A stretch of 7,798 nt of DNA from Actinomycetota bacterium (GCA_005883905.1 VAYD01000063.1:21766-29563); one strand, 5' to 3'; shown: positions 1 to 5,687, numbered from the stretch's first letter. A program made the numbers and translations. The notes: generated by a model not told the origin, from the letters alone.

Positions 1-2
1 CG

Positions 3-722
3 GGCCTGGTCGGTGAGCGCAACGGGATCCTGCTGTTCCACGCGGGCCGCGGGATCCCGAACCTGGGCGAGGCCGCGCTCGACCTCGCCCACCGGCACGC
101 GGGCGTGCGCATCGTGCTCGCGCATGCGGGCATCAGCGACCTCGGCGCGATCGCCAATGCCGTGGGCGATGCGCACAACGTCTTCTTCGACACGGCCTGG
201 TGGCAGGTGTCGGATCTGATCGCGCTGTACTGCGAGATCGCGCCGGGCCAGATCCTGCACGCGTCCGACATGCCCTACGGCACCGGGATGTTCGCCGCCT
301 GGGCGGACCTGCGCCTGGCCGCCGCCGTCGGCCTGGGCGAGGAGGCCGTGCGCTCGATCATGGGCGGCCAGCTCGCGCGGCTCGTCGCCGGCGAGGAGCC
401 GCTGAACGTCGGCCCGCCGCCCGGCGTCGAGGCGCTCGGGCCGCGGCTGCCCGGAGCAGAGCGCGCGATCGCGCACCTCACCGCCGCGGTCCATGCGGCG
501 TTTCGCGGCTTCCCGCCGACCGAGGCGCTGGCGCTCGCGCGCGTCGCGTGCCAGACGCCTGGGCCCGACGACCCGTCGGCGCGGGTGCTCGGCACCGTGG
601 ATCGGTTCGCGACGCTGGCGCAGGAGCTCTACGCGGCCGACGCGGACGAGATCACGCCGTACGCGATGGCGGCGGTTTCCGGCCAGATCGTGGCCGGAAC
701 GCCGTGGGTCGATCTGCCCTAG
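3..722 (+). CDS. Amidohydrolase_2-type metal-dependent hydrolase (5' end outside window)
   Basis: The frame is open from the window edge to a TAG at 720-722, giving 239 visible residues; the true start lies upstream. The visible N-terminal part reads as the second half of a TIM-barrel amidohydrolase of the amidohydrolase_2 (PF04909) type. It has a strand with HAGRGIPN, then a strand with VLAHAGISD (a candidate metal- or substrate-binding His), then FFDTAWW, and finally ILHASDMPYGTG, where the Asp after HAS matches the conserved late-barrel Asp that activates water. The last 100 or so residues are Ala-rich and probably helical, and they have no motif I recognise. Members of this family hydrolyse or decarboxylate small cyclic or carboxylated substrates in the cytoplasm; the substrate cannot be read here. 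An internal GTG at 105 also opens this frame, but barrel strands lie upstream of it, so it is not the start. The next gene begins 16 nt after the stop. Confidence 0.82.
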   Translation, partial: GLVGERNGILLFHAGRGIPNLGEAALDLAHRHAGVRIVLAHAGISDLGAIANAVGDAHNVFFDTAWWQVSDLIALYCEIAPGQILHASDMPYGTGMFAAWADLRLAAAVGLGEEAVRSIMGGQLARLVAGEEPLNVGPPPGVEALGPRLPGAERAIAHLTAAVHAAFRGFPPTEALALARVACQTPGPDDPSARVLGTVDRFATLAQELYAADADEITPYAMAAVSGQIVAGTPWVDLP

Positions 723-726
723 GCGG

Positions 727-732
727 GACAAT
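727..732 (+). promoter_or_regulatory. Putative -10 box of the DNA polymerase IV gene (GACAAT)
   Basis: GACAAT sits 6 nt before the GTG at 739 and keeps the A2 and T6 that matter most in TANNNT. It departs from consensus at the first base. Transcription would start at or very near the GTG and give a leaderless message. I see no clear -35 box. An AGGCGGG at 721-727 could instead act as a weak ribosome binding site about 11 nt from the start if the gene is read through from upstream. Confidence 0.35.
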
Positions 733-738
733 GCGGGC

Positions 739-1800
739 GTGCCCCGCCGCGTCATCGCCCACTGCGACATCGATGCGTTCTACGCCTCGGTCGAGCTGCT
801 GCGCCACCCAGAGCTGAAGGGCAAGCCGCTCGTCGTCGCGCACAGCGGTCCGCGTTCGGTCGTCACGACGGCGAGCTACGAGGCGCGGACGTTCGGGATC
901 GACTCCGCGATGCCGGCCGCGCGGGCGCGGGCGCTGTGCCCCGACGCGATCTTCATCGAGCCCGACCACAAGGCCTACCGGGAGAAGAGCACCGAGGTGT
1001 GGGATCTCGTCCGCGCACGCGTCCCGGTCGTCCAGCAGGTCGGGATCGACGAGGCGTATCTCGACGTGACCGCGTTCGAGAAGCCGCTCCCCGTGCTGCG
1101 CGAGCTGGTCGCCGAGGTGCATGACAGGACGGGCATGTTCGTGTCGGTCGGCGTCGGGCCGTCGCGCCTGGTGGCCAAGACCGTCAGCGGCTCGTTCAAG
1201 CCGCGCGCGTTCAAGGCGCTCTCGCGCGAGCAGGCGTGCGAGCTGTTCGCCGATCGCCCGACGCGGCTGCTGCAGGGGGTCGGGCCCAAGACCGCCGAGC
1301 GGCTCGCCGCGTTCGGGGCACACACTGTCGGCGACCTGCAGCGCATGGACGAGGAGCTGCTCATCGAGCACTTCGGCGACAACTGGGGGACGTACATCAA
1401 GGCGCGCGCATGGTTCCATGACGACTCGCCGGTCGCCGCGCCGGGCCCGGCGAAGTCGCGCTCGAACGAGACGACGTTCCCGGCCGACGTCGACGACCAC
1501 GGGCAGCTCGAGGCGACGCTCGCTCGGCTGACCGAGGAGCTGTGCGCACAGCTGCAGCGCAAGGACGTCGCGGGGCGCAACATCGCGATCAAGGTGCGCC
1601 TCGATGACTGGACGACCGTGACGCGGGCGCGCACGATCGGCGAGCGGACGAATGACCCGGGCGTCGTGCTGCCGGTCGTGCTGGACCTCTTCCGCGGGTA
1701 TGCGCCGGCGCGGCCCGTGCGGCTGCTCGGCGTGCGGCTCGCGGCGTTCGAGGAGCCGCCGGCGCGGTCGCGGGCGAGTCAGATGGCGCTCCCCGTCTAG
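739..1800 (+). CDS. dinB: DNA polymerase IV (Y-family translesion polymerase)
   Basis: This 353-residue Y-family polymerase copies past damaged template bases with low fidelity. The catalytic carboxylates are visible: Asp10 in HCDIDAFY, and Asp104-Glu105 in GIDEAYLD (the usual first residue of that motif is Ser). Tyr15 is at the steric-gate position that excludes ribonucleotides. SYEARTFGI at 46-54 and the palm motif GVGPSRLVAK at 138-147 are present. A helix-hairpin-helix thumb motif (LLQGVGPKTAERLAAFGA) covers about 177-194. The little finger starts near SRSNETTF at 240-247. The protein ends in QMALPV, which resembles the C-terminal beta-clamp-binding peptide of DinB proteins (QLVLGL in E. 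coli Pol IV). The GTG at 739 was chosen because the open frame upstream has no family similarity and the protein then begins MPRRVIAHCD, as expected. Length matches the family. The TAG stop at 1798-1800 forms the first half of the next gene's -10 box. I see no SOS box. Confidence 0.95.
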   Translation: MPRRVIAHCDIDAFYASVELLRHPELKGKPLVVAHSGPRSVVTTASYEARTFGIDSAMPAARARALCPDAIFIEPDHKAYREKSTEVWDLVRARVPVVQQVGIDEAYLDVTAFEKPLPVLRELVAEVHDRTGMFVSVGVGPSRLVAKTVSGSFKPRAFKALSREQACELFADRPTRLLQGVGPKTAERLAAFGAHTVGDLQRMDEELLIEHFGDNWGTYIKARAWFHDDSPVAAPGPAKSRSNETTFPADVDDHGQLEATLARLTEELCAQLQRKDVAGRNIAIKVRLDDWTTVTRARTIGERTNDPGVVLPVVLDLFRGYAPARPVRLLGVRLAAFEEPPARSRASQMALPV

Positions 1801-1803
1801 GCT
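1798..1803 (+). promoter_or_regulatory. Putative -10 box TAGGCT for the alpha/beta hydrolase gene
   Basis: TAGGCT matches TANNNT and lies 8 nt before the ATG at 1812. Its TAG is at the same time the stop codon of the polymerase gene. There is no purine-rich ribosome binding site in the 8 nt, which fits a leaderless transcript. Confidence 0.5.
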
Positions 1804-1811
1804 TGCGTCTC

Positions 1812-2639
1812 ATGCCGATGATCGAGCTCGCCACTGGCCCCACGGTCCACTACGTCCGGCGCGGCGAGGGCGAGCCGCTGCTGCTGATCCAGGGCATGAG
1901 CGGCAACCACCTCGCATGGGGTGAGCCGTTCCTGGGTGAGCTCGAGCGCGACTTCGACATCGTCGCCTACGACCACCGCGGCGTGGGCCATTCGTCGCCG
2001 GTCACCGGTCCGTTCACGATCACCGAGCTCGCCGACGACGCGGCTGCGCTGATCGAGGCGCTCGGCTGGCCGTCCGCGCATGTCGTCGGCATCTCGATGG
2101 GCGGCATGGTCGCCCAGGAGCTCGCGCTGCGCCACCCGGACCGCATCCGGACCCTCACGCTCGGCTGCACCTACTGCGGCGGCGAGGGCTCGGCGCTGGC
2201 GTCGAACCAGGTCAGCACGAAGCTCGCCGAGGCGATGCTGAGCGGCGACCCGGACCGCGCGATCGCAACGGCGTACGAGGTCAACGTCTCGTCCGGCTAC
2301 GGGGCCGACAGGTCGGCCTACGCGACCTTCTACGAGATGGCGACCGCGCTGCCGACTGCGGTCCCGGTGATCATGCTCCAGCTCCAGGCGATCCAGGAGC
2401 ACGACACGCTCGACCGGCTCGGCGAGATCCGCGCGCCGACGCTCGTGATCCACGGCACCGTCGACGAGATGCTGCCCTACGCCAACGCGGTGTTGATCGC
2501 GTCGCGGATCCCGAACGCGCACCTCGAGACGCTCGAGGACGTCGGCCACATGTTCTGGTGGGAGCAGCCGCAGCGCTCAGCTGCAGCGATTCGCGCGCTA
2601 GTAGAGCGCAGCCGCGAGGCGACGCCGCGTCTCGCGTGA
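1812..2639 (+). CDS. Alpha/beta hydrolase with intact catalytic triad
   Basis: This is a 275-residue cytoplasmic alpha/beta-fold hydrolase. The oxyanion-hole loop is QGMSGN at 27-32, where many relatives have HG instead of QG. The strand-turn YDHRGVGHS follows at 53-61. The nucleophile elbow is GISMGG with Ser95, the acid is Asp218 in HGTVDEMLP, and the base is His246 in DVGHMFWWEQP. All three triad residues are therefore present and the length is normal. Esterases, lactonases and haloperoxidase-like enzymes share this pattern, so the substrate cannot be named. The ATG at 1812 is preferred to an in-frame TTG at 1803 because the latter lies inside the -10 box; ATG 1818 is a second possibility. 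The 3' end overlaps the convergent thioredoxin-TPR gene by 42 bp, so the two messages are complementary there. Confidence 0.9.
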   Translation: MPMIELATGPTVHYVRRGEGEPLLLIQGMSGNHLAWGEPFLGELERDFDIVAYDHRGVGHSSPVTGPFTITELADDAAALIEALGWPSAHVVGISMGGMVAQELALRHPDRIRTLTLGCTYCGGEGSALASNQVSTKLAEAMLSGDPDRAIATAYEVNVSSGYGADRSAYATFYEMATALPTAVPVIMLQLQAIQEHDTLDRLGEIRAPTLVIHGTVDEMLPYANAVLIASRIPNAHLETLEDVGHMFWWEQPQRSAAAIRALVERSREATPRLA

Positions 2640-3338
2640 GAGCGGGTGCTCGACGCCGAGCTCGTCGAGCACGCCGACGACGACCCGGCGGATGTCGTCC
2701 TTGCGGCCGTCGGCATTCGGCAGCGCCTCGAGCAGCAGGTCCAGCCCGCGCTCGGTGTCGCCATCGTCGAGCGCCTTGAACGCGTCGACGAGCTCGGGCG
2801 CCTCGCGCTCGAGGCGGATGCGTGATGCCAGGCCCTCGGCCGCGAACGAGCGCGGGACGCTGTCGAGGATCTCGAGGGCCTCGTCCTCCTCGCCACGCCG
2901 GTGCAGCATCCCGCCGAGCGCGACGGCGGCGTCCGCGCGGCCGGGCTCCAGCTCCAGGGCACGGCGCAGCGACGTCTCGTCGCCGGCGTCGACGAGCCTG
3001 TCGGCCTCGCTCGGCACGAGCCGGTCGAAGAACTGCTCGACGGCGGGCGGCGGCTGGACGCCGACGAACTGATCGACCACCTGCCCGTCCTTGAACGCCT
3101 TGACCGCCGGGATGCCCTGGATCTGGAAGGCCATCGAGAGCTGCTGGTTGGCGTCGGTGTCGACCTTCGCCAGGACGACCTCACCCTCGCGGGCCGCGGT
3201 CGCCTTCTCGAGCATCGGCGTCAGCGTGCGGCACGGCCCGCACCACTCGGCCCAGAAGTCGACGACCACGGGCGTGGCCCGGGAGCGCTCGAGGACCTCC
3301 TGCTCGAAGGTCGCGTCGGTGACGTCGATCACGGTCAT
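2598..3338 (-). CDS. Thioredoxin with C-terminal TPR-like domain (CnoX/YbbN-like)
   Basis: This 246-residue cytoplasmic protein has two parts. Residues 1 to about 107 form a thioredoxin fold with the active site WCGPC at 32-36 (redox cysteines Cys33 and Cys36) and the cis-proline Pro77 in QGIPAVKAF. From about 110 to the end it is helical, with TPR-like units such as RRALELEPGRADAAVALGGM and a second Leu/Ala-rich block near 165-190. This arrangement is that of CnoX/YbbN, a holdase that protects proteins during oxidative stress and hands them to chaperonin. E. coli YbbN has SXXC and is not a classical reductase, whereas the CGPC here should be redox-active, as in many actinobacterial and proteobacterial relatives. 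The ATG at 3338 gives the expected MTVIDVTDATFEQEV start. It is divergent from an alpha/beta hydrolase 26 bp away and ends convergently over the neighbouring hydrolase gene. Confidence 0.9.
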   Translation of the reverse strand: MTVIDVTDATFEQEVLERSRATPVVVDFWAEWCGPCRTLTPMLEKATAAREGEVVLAKVDTDANQQLSMAFQIQGIPAVKAFKDGQVVDQFVGVQPPPAVEQFFDRLVPSEADRLVDAGDETSLRRALELEPGRADAAVALGGMLHRRGEEDEALEILDSVPRSFAAEGLASRIRLEREAPELVDAFKALDDGDTERGLDLLLEALPNADGRKDDIRRVVVGVLDELGVEHPLSRETRRRLAAALY

Positions 3339-3347
3339 CGCTTGTCG

Positions 3348-3353
3348 ATGATA
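3348..3353 (-). promoter_or_regulatory. Putative -10 box TATCAT for the thioredoxin-TPR gene
   Basis: Read on the minus strand this is TATCAT, a good TANNNT match, 9 nt before the ATG at 3338. It overlaps the divergent plus-strand box by the shared TA at 3352-3353. With so short a gap, any -35 contact would fall inside the opposite coding region. Confidence 0.5.
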
Positions 3354-3357
3354 CGAA
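3352..3357 (+). promoter_or_regulatory. Putative -10 box TACGAA for the second alpha/beta hydrolase gene
   Basis: TACGAA lies 7 nt before the ATG at 3365. It keeps the key T1 and A2 but has A instead of T at the last position, so it is weaker than the others. It begins at the same TA step as the opposed minus-strand box. Confidence 0.35.
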
Positions 3358-3364
3358 CTGCCTC

Positions 3365-4132
3365 ATGGCCGCTCTCGACGTGCACGACTCGGGCGAAGGC
3401 ATCCCGGTGGTGCTGCTGCACGGGCTCACGGCGACGCACCGCTACGTCGTCATGGGCTCGCGCGCGCTCGAGCGCTCCGGCCACCGCGTCATCGCCTACG
3501 ACGCGCGCGGGCACGGGCGGTCTGAGCCGGCCGAGCCCTACGACTACCCGGCGCTGGCCGCCGACCTCGAGCGCGTCCTCGACGAGCGCGGGATCGACCG
3601 CGCGGTGCTCGCCGGCGCTTCGATGGGCGCCCACACGCTGCTGCGCTTCGCGCTTGCGCAGCCTGAGCGGGCGACGGCGCTGGTCGTCATCACGCCGGCG
3701 TACGACCCGGACGACTTCCCCGGGGACCTCGAGCGCTGGGACGCGCTCGCCGACGGGCTCGAGCGCGGCGGCGTCGAAGGCTTCGTCGAGGCGTACGGGC
3801 CGATCAGCGGCGCGTGGGCGCAGACCACCGAGAAGGTGCTGCGCCAGCGGCTGAGCCTGCACGAGCATCCAGAAGCGGTCGCGCAGGCGCTGCGCGAGGT
3901 GCCGCGGTCGCGGCCGTTCGAGCGGCTCGACGAGCTCGCGGCGCTCCCGATGCCCGTCACGATCGTCGCCAGCCGCGACGAAGCCGACCCGGGGCATCCG
4001 CTCAGCGTGGGGGAGGCCTACGCGCGCACGATCCCGGGCGCGCGGCTCCTCACCGAGGACGAGGGCAGCTCGCCGCTCGCCTGGCAGGGCGGTCAGCTGT
4101 CGCGCGCGATCGCCGAGTCGGTCAGCGGCTGA
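3365..4132 (+). CDS. Alpha/beta hydrolase, probable His-less triad
   Basis: This 255-residue alpha/beta-fold protein carries LLHGLTATHRYV at 17-28 (oxyanion region), AYDARGHGRS at 44-53, and the nucleophile elbow GASMG with Ser86. An acidic loop, SRDEADPGHP, follows the sixth core strand (Asp205 or Asp208). The last strand is followed by EDEGSSPLAWQGGQLS. In relatives this position reads GH followed by a Pro or Glu, so Ser235 stands where the catalytic His should be. His211 in the acidic loop is the only nearby histidine. Either the enzyme uses a non-standard base, or it is a non-catalytic or ligand-binding member. The ATG at 3365 is the first good start after the divergent promoter. Its last 11 bp overlap the convergent membrane-protein gene. 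Substrate unknown. Confidence 0.85.
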   Translation: MAALDVHDSGEGIPVVLLHGLTATHRYVVMGSRALERSGHRVIAYDARGHGRSEPAEPYDYPALAADLERVLDERGIDRAVLAGASMGAHTLLRFALAQPERATALVVITPAYDPDDFPGDLERWDALADGLERGGVEGFVEAYGPISGAWAQTTEKVLRQRLSLHEHPEAVAQALREVPRSRPFERLDELAALPMPVTIVASRDEADPGHPLSVGEAYARTIPGARLLTEDEGSSPLAWQGGQLSRAIAESVSG

Positions 4133-4784
4133 ACAGGTTCAGCAGAGAGAGGAAGATGTTCACGATCGAGACGTAGATCCCGGTCGCGAGCCAGATGACG
4201 TCGTCCTCGTCGGCGTGGCGGCGGATGTAGTTGAAGTCGACCACCAGCAGCGCGGCCGAGACCCCGAGCACGACCAGGCTGAACAGCGGGTTGCCGGCGG
4301 CGCCGAAGACGAGCAGCAGCAGGCTGATCGCGAACAGCCCGAGCATCACCATGCTCAACGGCCGGATCCACTTCGCGAGGTCCTTCGAGGTGGCTGTGCC
4401 CCAGGCGCCCATGCACAGCGTGATCAGCGCGGTCCCGCCGGCGGCCTGCGTCACCGCCGTTGGATTGGCGGACGAGTAGTAGGCGATGACCGGGCCGAGG
4501 CTGAGGCCGAGGATGAACGACAGGCCGAACAGCCACGTCATGCCAAGCGCGCCGCGGCGCAGCGGCGCAGCGAACGACTGTGCGAACAGCATGCCGATCG
4601 CGACGAAGCTCAGGATGCGGGCGCTGCCGTAGGCCATGTCGCGGCCGATCAGCGATCCCAGAGCGGTGAAGCCGATGGAGATGCCAACCAGGAACATCAC
4701 CTGGCCGAACAGCGTCGAGGTGCTCACGCGCGCTCGCGCCTGCTCGCCGGTGGCGGCGTAGGCGCTGCTCTGAAGGTCGCTCAT
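4122..4784 (-). CDS. Bax inhibitor-1/YccA-family integral membrane protein
   Basis: This is a 220-residue protein with about seven hydrophobic helices. Helix 1 is near residues 25-47 and helix 2 near 57-72. Helix 3 contains the family-typical GLSLGPVIAYY near 93-103. Four more follow, ending in YVSIVNIFLSLLNLF, the characteristic C-terminal helix of BI-1/UPF0005 proteins. Bacterial members (YccA, YetJ/BsYetJ) are inner-membrane proteins; YetJ is a pH-sensitive calcium leak channel and YccA interacts with FtsH. Function here is inferred only from family. The start is the ATG at 4784 (MSDLQSSAY), not the ATG at 4835. It lies 7 nt after a TANNNT box, and the extra 17 residues from 4835 are Arg/Ser-rich and run antisense through the promoter region. 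The gene is divergent from the broken DUF3052 start, with 26 bp between start codons. Confidence 0.9.
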   Translation of the reverse strand: MSDLQSSAYAATGEQARARVSTSTLFGQVMFLVGISIGFTALGSLIGRDMAYGSARILSFVAIGMLFAQSFAAPLRRGALGMTWLFGLSFILGLSLGPVIAYYSSANPTAVTQAAGGTALITLCMGAWGTATSKDLAKWIRPLSMVMLGLFAISLLLLVFGAAGNPLFSLVVLGVSAALLVVDFNYIRRHADEDDVIWLATGIYVSIVNIFLSLLNLFSR

Positions 4785-4791
4785 GGCACGG

Positions 4792-4797
4792 ACTCTA
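4792..4797 (-). promoter_or_regulatory. Putative -10 box TAGAGT for the BI-1 family gene
   Basis: On the minus strand this reads TAGAGT, a full TANNNT match 7 nt before the ATG at 4784. No ribosome binding site is visible. It shares the TA at 4796-4797 with the opposed plus-strand box TACGCT. Confidence 0.55.
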
Positions 4798-4801
4798 CGC
4801 T
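4796..4801 (+). promoter_or_regulatory. Putative -10 box TACGCT before the broken DUF3052 start
   Basis: TACGCT is a full TANNNT match 9 nt before the ATG at 4811. It now drives only a 25-codon reading frame, but its placement suggests that it once served an intact DUF3052 gene divergent from the BI-1 family gene. Confidence 0.45.
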
Positions 4802-4807
4802 GCCGTG

Positions 4808-4830
4808 GCGATGAACGCGGGGTATTCCGG
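4808..4830 (+). repeat. 23-bp direct repeat, upstream copy (DUF3052 5' end)
   Basis: These 23 bases are identical to 5288-5310, 480 bp downstream in the same orientation. The repeat contains the start codon and the next codons of MNAGYSG. Beyond the exact match, the next codons differ by single synonymous changes (see the paired finding). Confidence 0.95.
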
Positions 4831-4888
4831 GACACCGCTGCCGCTTGGATTGCCAGCGAGCACGGCCGCGGCCTCCAGCAGGGTCTAG
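4811..4888 (+). pseudogene. 5' remnant of a DUF3052 gene (25-codon frame)
   Basis: The frame starts MNAGYSGTPL, the same ten residues as the intact DUF3052 gene at 5291. It then runs as PLGLPAST and an Ala/Ser-rich tail to a TAG at 4886-4888. The LGL after the shared block may match the FGF of the intact protein after a two-codon gap; beyond that no similarity remains. The start is placed correctly behind a TACGCT -10 box and in the ordinary divergent geometry with the BI-1 family gene. I read it as the decayed end of the original gene, separated from its body by an inserted segment. A functional leader peptide for the downstream genes is a weaker alternative. The TAG stop is also the first half of the next -10 box. 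Confidence 0.6.
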
Positions 4889-4891
4889 CCT
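4886..4891 (+). promoter_or_regulatory. Putative -10 box TAGCCT for the coiled-coil gene
   Basis: TAGCCT is a TANNNT match 9 nt before the ATG at 4901, with no ribosome binding site in between. It probably drives both the unrecognised gene and the DUF3052 gene that follows 6 nt after it. Confidence 0.5.
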
Positions 4892-4900
4892 GGACAGACC

Positions 4901-5284
4901 ATGCTTGAGGACACTCCGCAGCTCGATTGGGCCAACGCCAAGGTCACCCCCGAGGGCGTGATCGGCGTGCACTGGATGACTCCGGCGCCACCGGAGGAGT
5001 ACGTGCGCGTATTCGCCCAGATCGTGGAGAGGCACCAGCAGGAGGTCCGCGGTCAGCAATGGGACAGCATCAGGGTGCTGGGCGACGGCTTGGCCGTCCA
5101 CGGCGCGGAACCGGAGGCCGCGGAGCGCCTGAAGCAGCACCTGGCTGAGTGCGCCGACCACGCACGAGTGGAACTGCACCGTCGTGAGGAACAGGAGAAC
5201 GCGGCGCAGGCGCAGAGCGAGCGTGAAGCTCAGGAGCGCGCCGCCAAGGCAGCGGAGCTTCAGCGCCGTCTCCGCGGGAACTAG
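4901..5284 (+). CDS. Unrecognised small protein with C-terminal coiled coil
   Basis: This is a 127-residue protein I do not recognise. Residues 1-85 look globular and mixed: DTPQLDWANAKVTPEGVIGV, then WMTPAPPEEYVRVFAQIVERHQQEV, then QWDSIRVLGDGLAVHG. A single Cys is at 84 in HLAECADHA. From about 88 to 124 it is a charged, Gln/Glu/Ala/Arg-rich helix typical of a coiled coil. It has no signal peptide or membrane segment, so it is probably cytoplasmic. Codon choice is less G/C-biased than in the neighbours: AGG is used for Arg twice, and CTT, ACT, GCT, GAA, CAA and TTG occur. It lies wholly between two copies of the DUF3052 5' end, which together with the codon use points to insertion or transfer. 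It ends 6 nt before the intact DUF3052 start, so the two are probably cotranscribed. Confidence 0.72.
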   Translation: MLEDTPQLDWANAKVTPEGVIGVHWMTPAPPEEYVRVFAQIVERHQQEVRGQQWDSIRVLGDGLAVHGAEPEAAERLKQHLAECADHARVELHRREEQENAAQAQSEREAQERAAKAAELQRRLRGN

Positions 5285-5287
5285 ACC

Positions 5288-5310
5288 GCGATGAACGCGG
5301 GGTATTCCGG
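5288..5310 (+). repeat. 23-bp direct repeat, downstream copy (start of intact DUF3052 gene)
   Basis: These bases are identical to 4808-4830. This copy carries the working start codon at 5291. Upstream of the repeat the two copies share no sequence: this one follows the TAG of the coiled-coil gene, and the other follows the divergent promoter. Confidence 0.95.
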
Positions 5311-5683
5311 AACGCCATTGGCGCGCAAGTTCGGCTTCAAGGAGGGGATGCGCGTCGTTTATGTCAACCCACCGGACGGGTTCGCGGTGGACGGCGTCGA
5401 CGACGTCCGGCCGCGCCTCGCGAAGGGCACCGACCTCGTCGTGTTCTTCACGATGCGGCGGCGCGAGCTCGAACGGCGGCTCGCGGCGCTGCGCCGGGCG
5501 ATCGAGCCCGACGGGATGCTGTGGATCGCCTGGCCCAAGCGCGCGAGCCGTGTCGCCACCGACATGACAGAGGACATCGTCCGCGACGTCGCGCTGCCGA
5601 CCGGGCTCGTCGACACGAAGGTCTGCGCGATCGACGAGGTCTGGTCGGGGCTGCGACTCGTCGTGCGCAAGGAGCTGCGCTGA
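5291..5683 (+). CDS. DUF3052 family protein
   Basis: This 130-residue cytoplasmic protein starts MNAGYSGTPLARKFGFKEG, as DUF3052 proteins usually do (GYSGTPLAKKLGIK and similar). It continues with a small alternating fold: VYVNPPDG at 24-30, DLVVFFTMRRRELERRL at 48-64, then DGMLWIAWPKRAS at 74-86. The closing block has TDMTEDIVRDVALPTGLVDTKVC and DEVWSGLRLVVR. The whole length matches the family, and the protein looks intact. Its biochemical role is unknown. Unlike most genes here it has no TANNNT box at a usable distance: the only candidate, TAGACC, is 3 nt from the ATG. It therefore probably depends on readthrough from the gene 6 nt upstream. That contrasts with its remnant twin at 4811, which has a well-placed promoter. 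Confidence 0.88.
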   Translation: MNAGYSGTPLARKFGFKEGMRVVYVNPPDGFAVDGVDDVRPRLAKGTDLVVFFTMRRRELERRLAALRRAIEPDGMLWIAWPKRASRVATDMTEDIVRDVALPTGLVDTKVCAIDEVWSGLRLVVRKELR

Positions 5684-5687
5684 GAGG

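Noticed and set aside
652..1500. Long minus-strand open frame across the polymerase gene
   Set aside because: It is antisense to dinB, has Arg/Asp/His-rich low-complexity composition and no domain. GC-rich genes routinely leave such shadow frames open.
2901..3854. Plus-strand frame of over 300 codons across the thioredoxin and hydrolase genes
   Set aside because: It crosses a divergent promoter and two well-supported genes and has Arg/Ser-rich composition, so it is a shadow frame.
4785..4835. ATG 4835 as the start of the BI-1 family gene
   Set aside because: The extra residues are Arg/Ser-rich and unlike the family, and this start would place the good TAGAGT box inside the gene.
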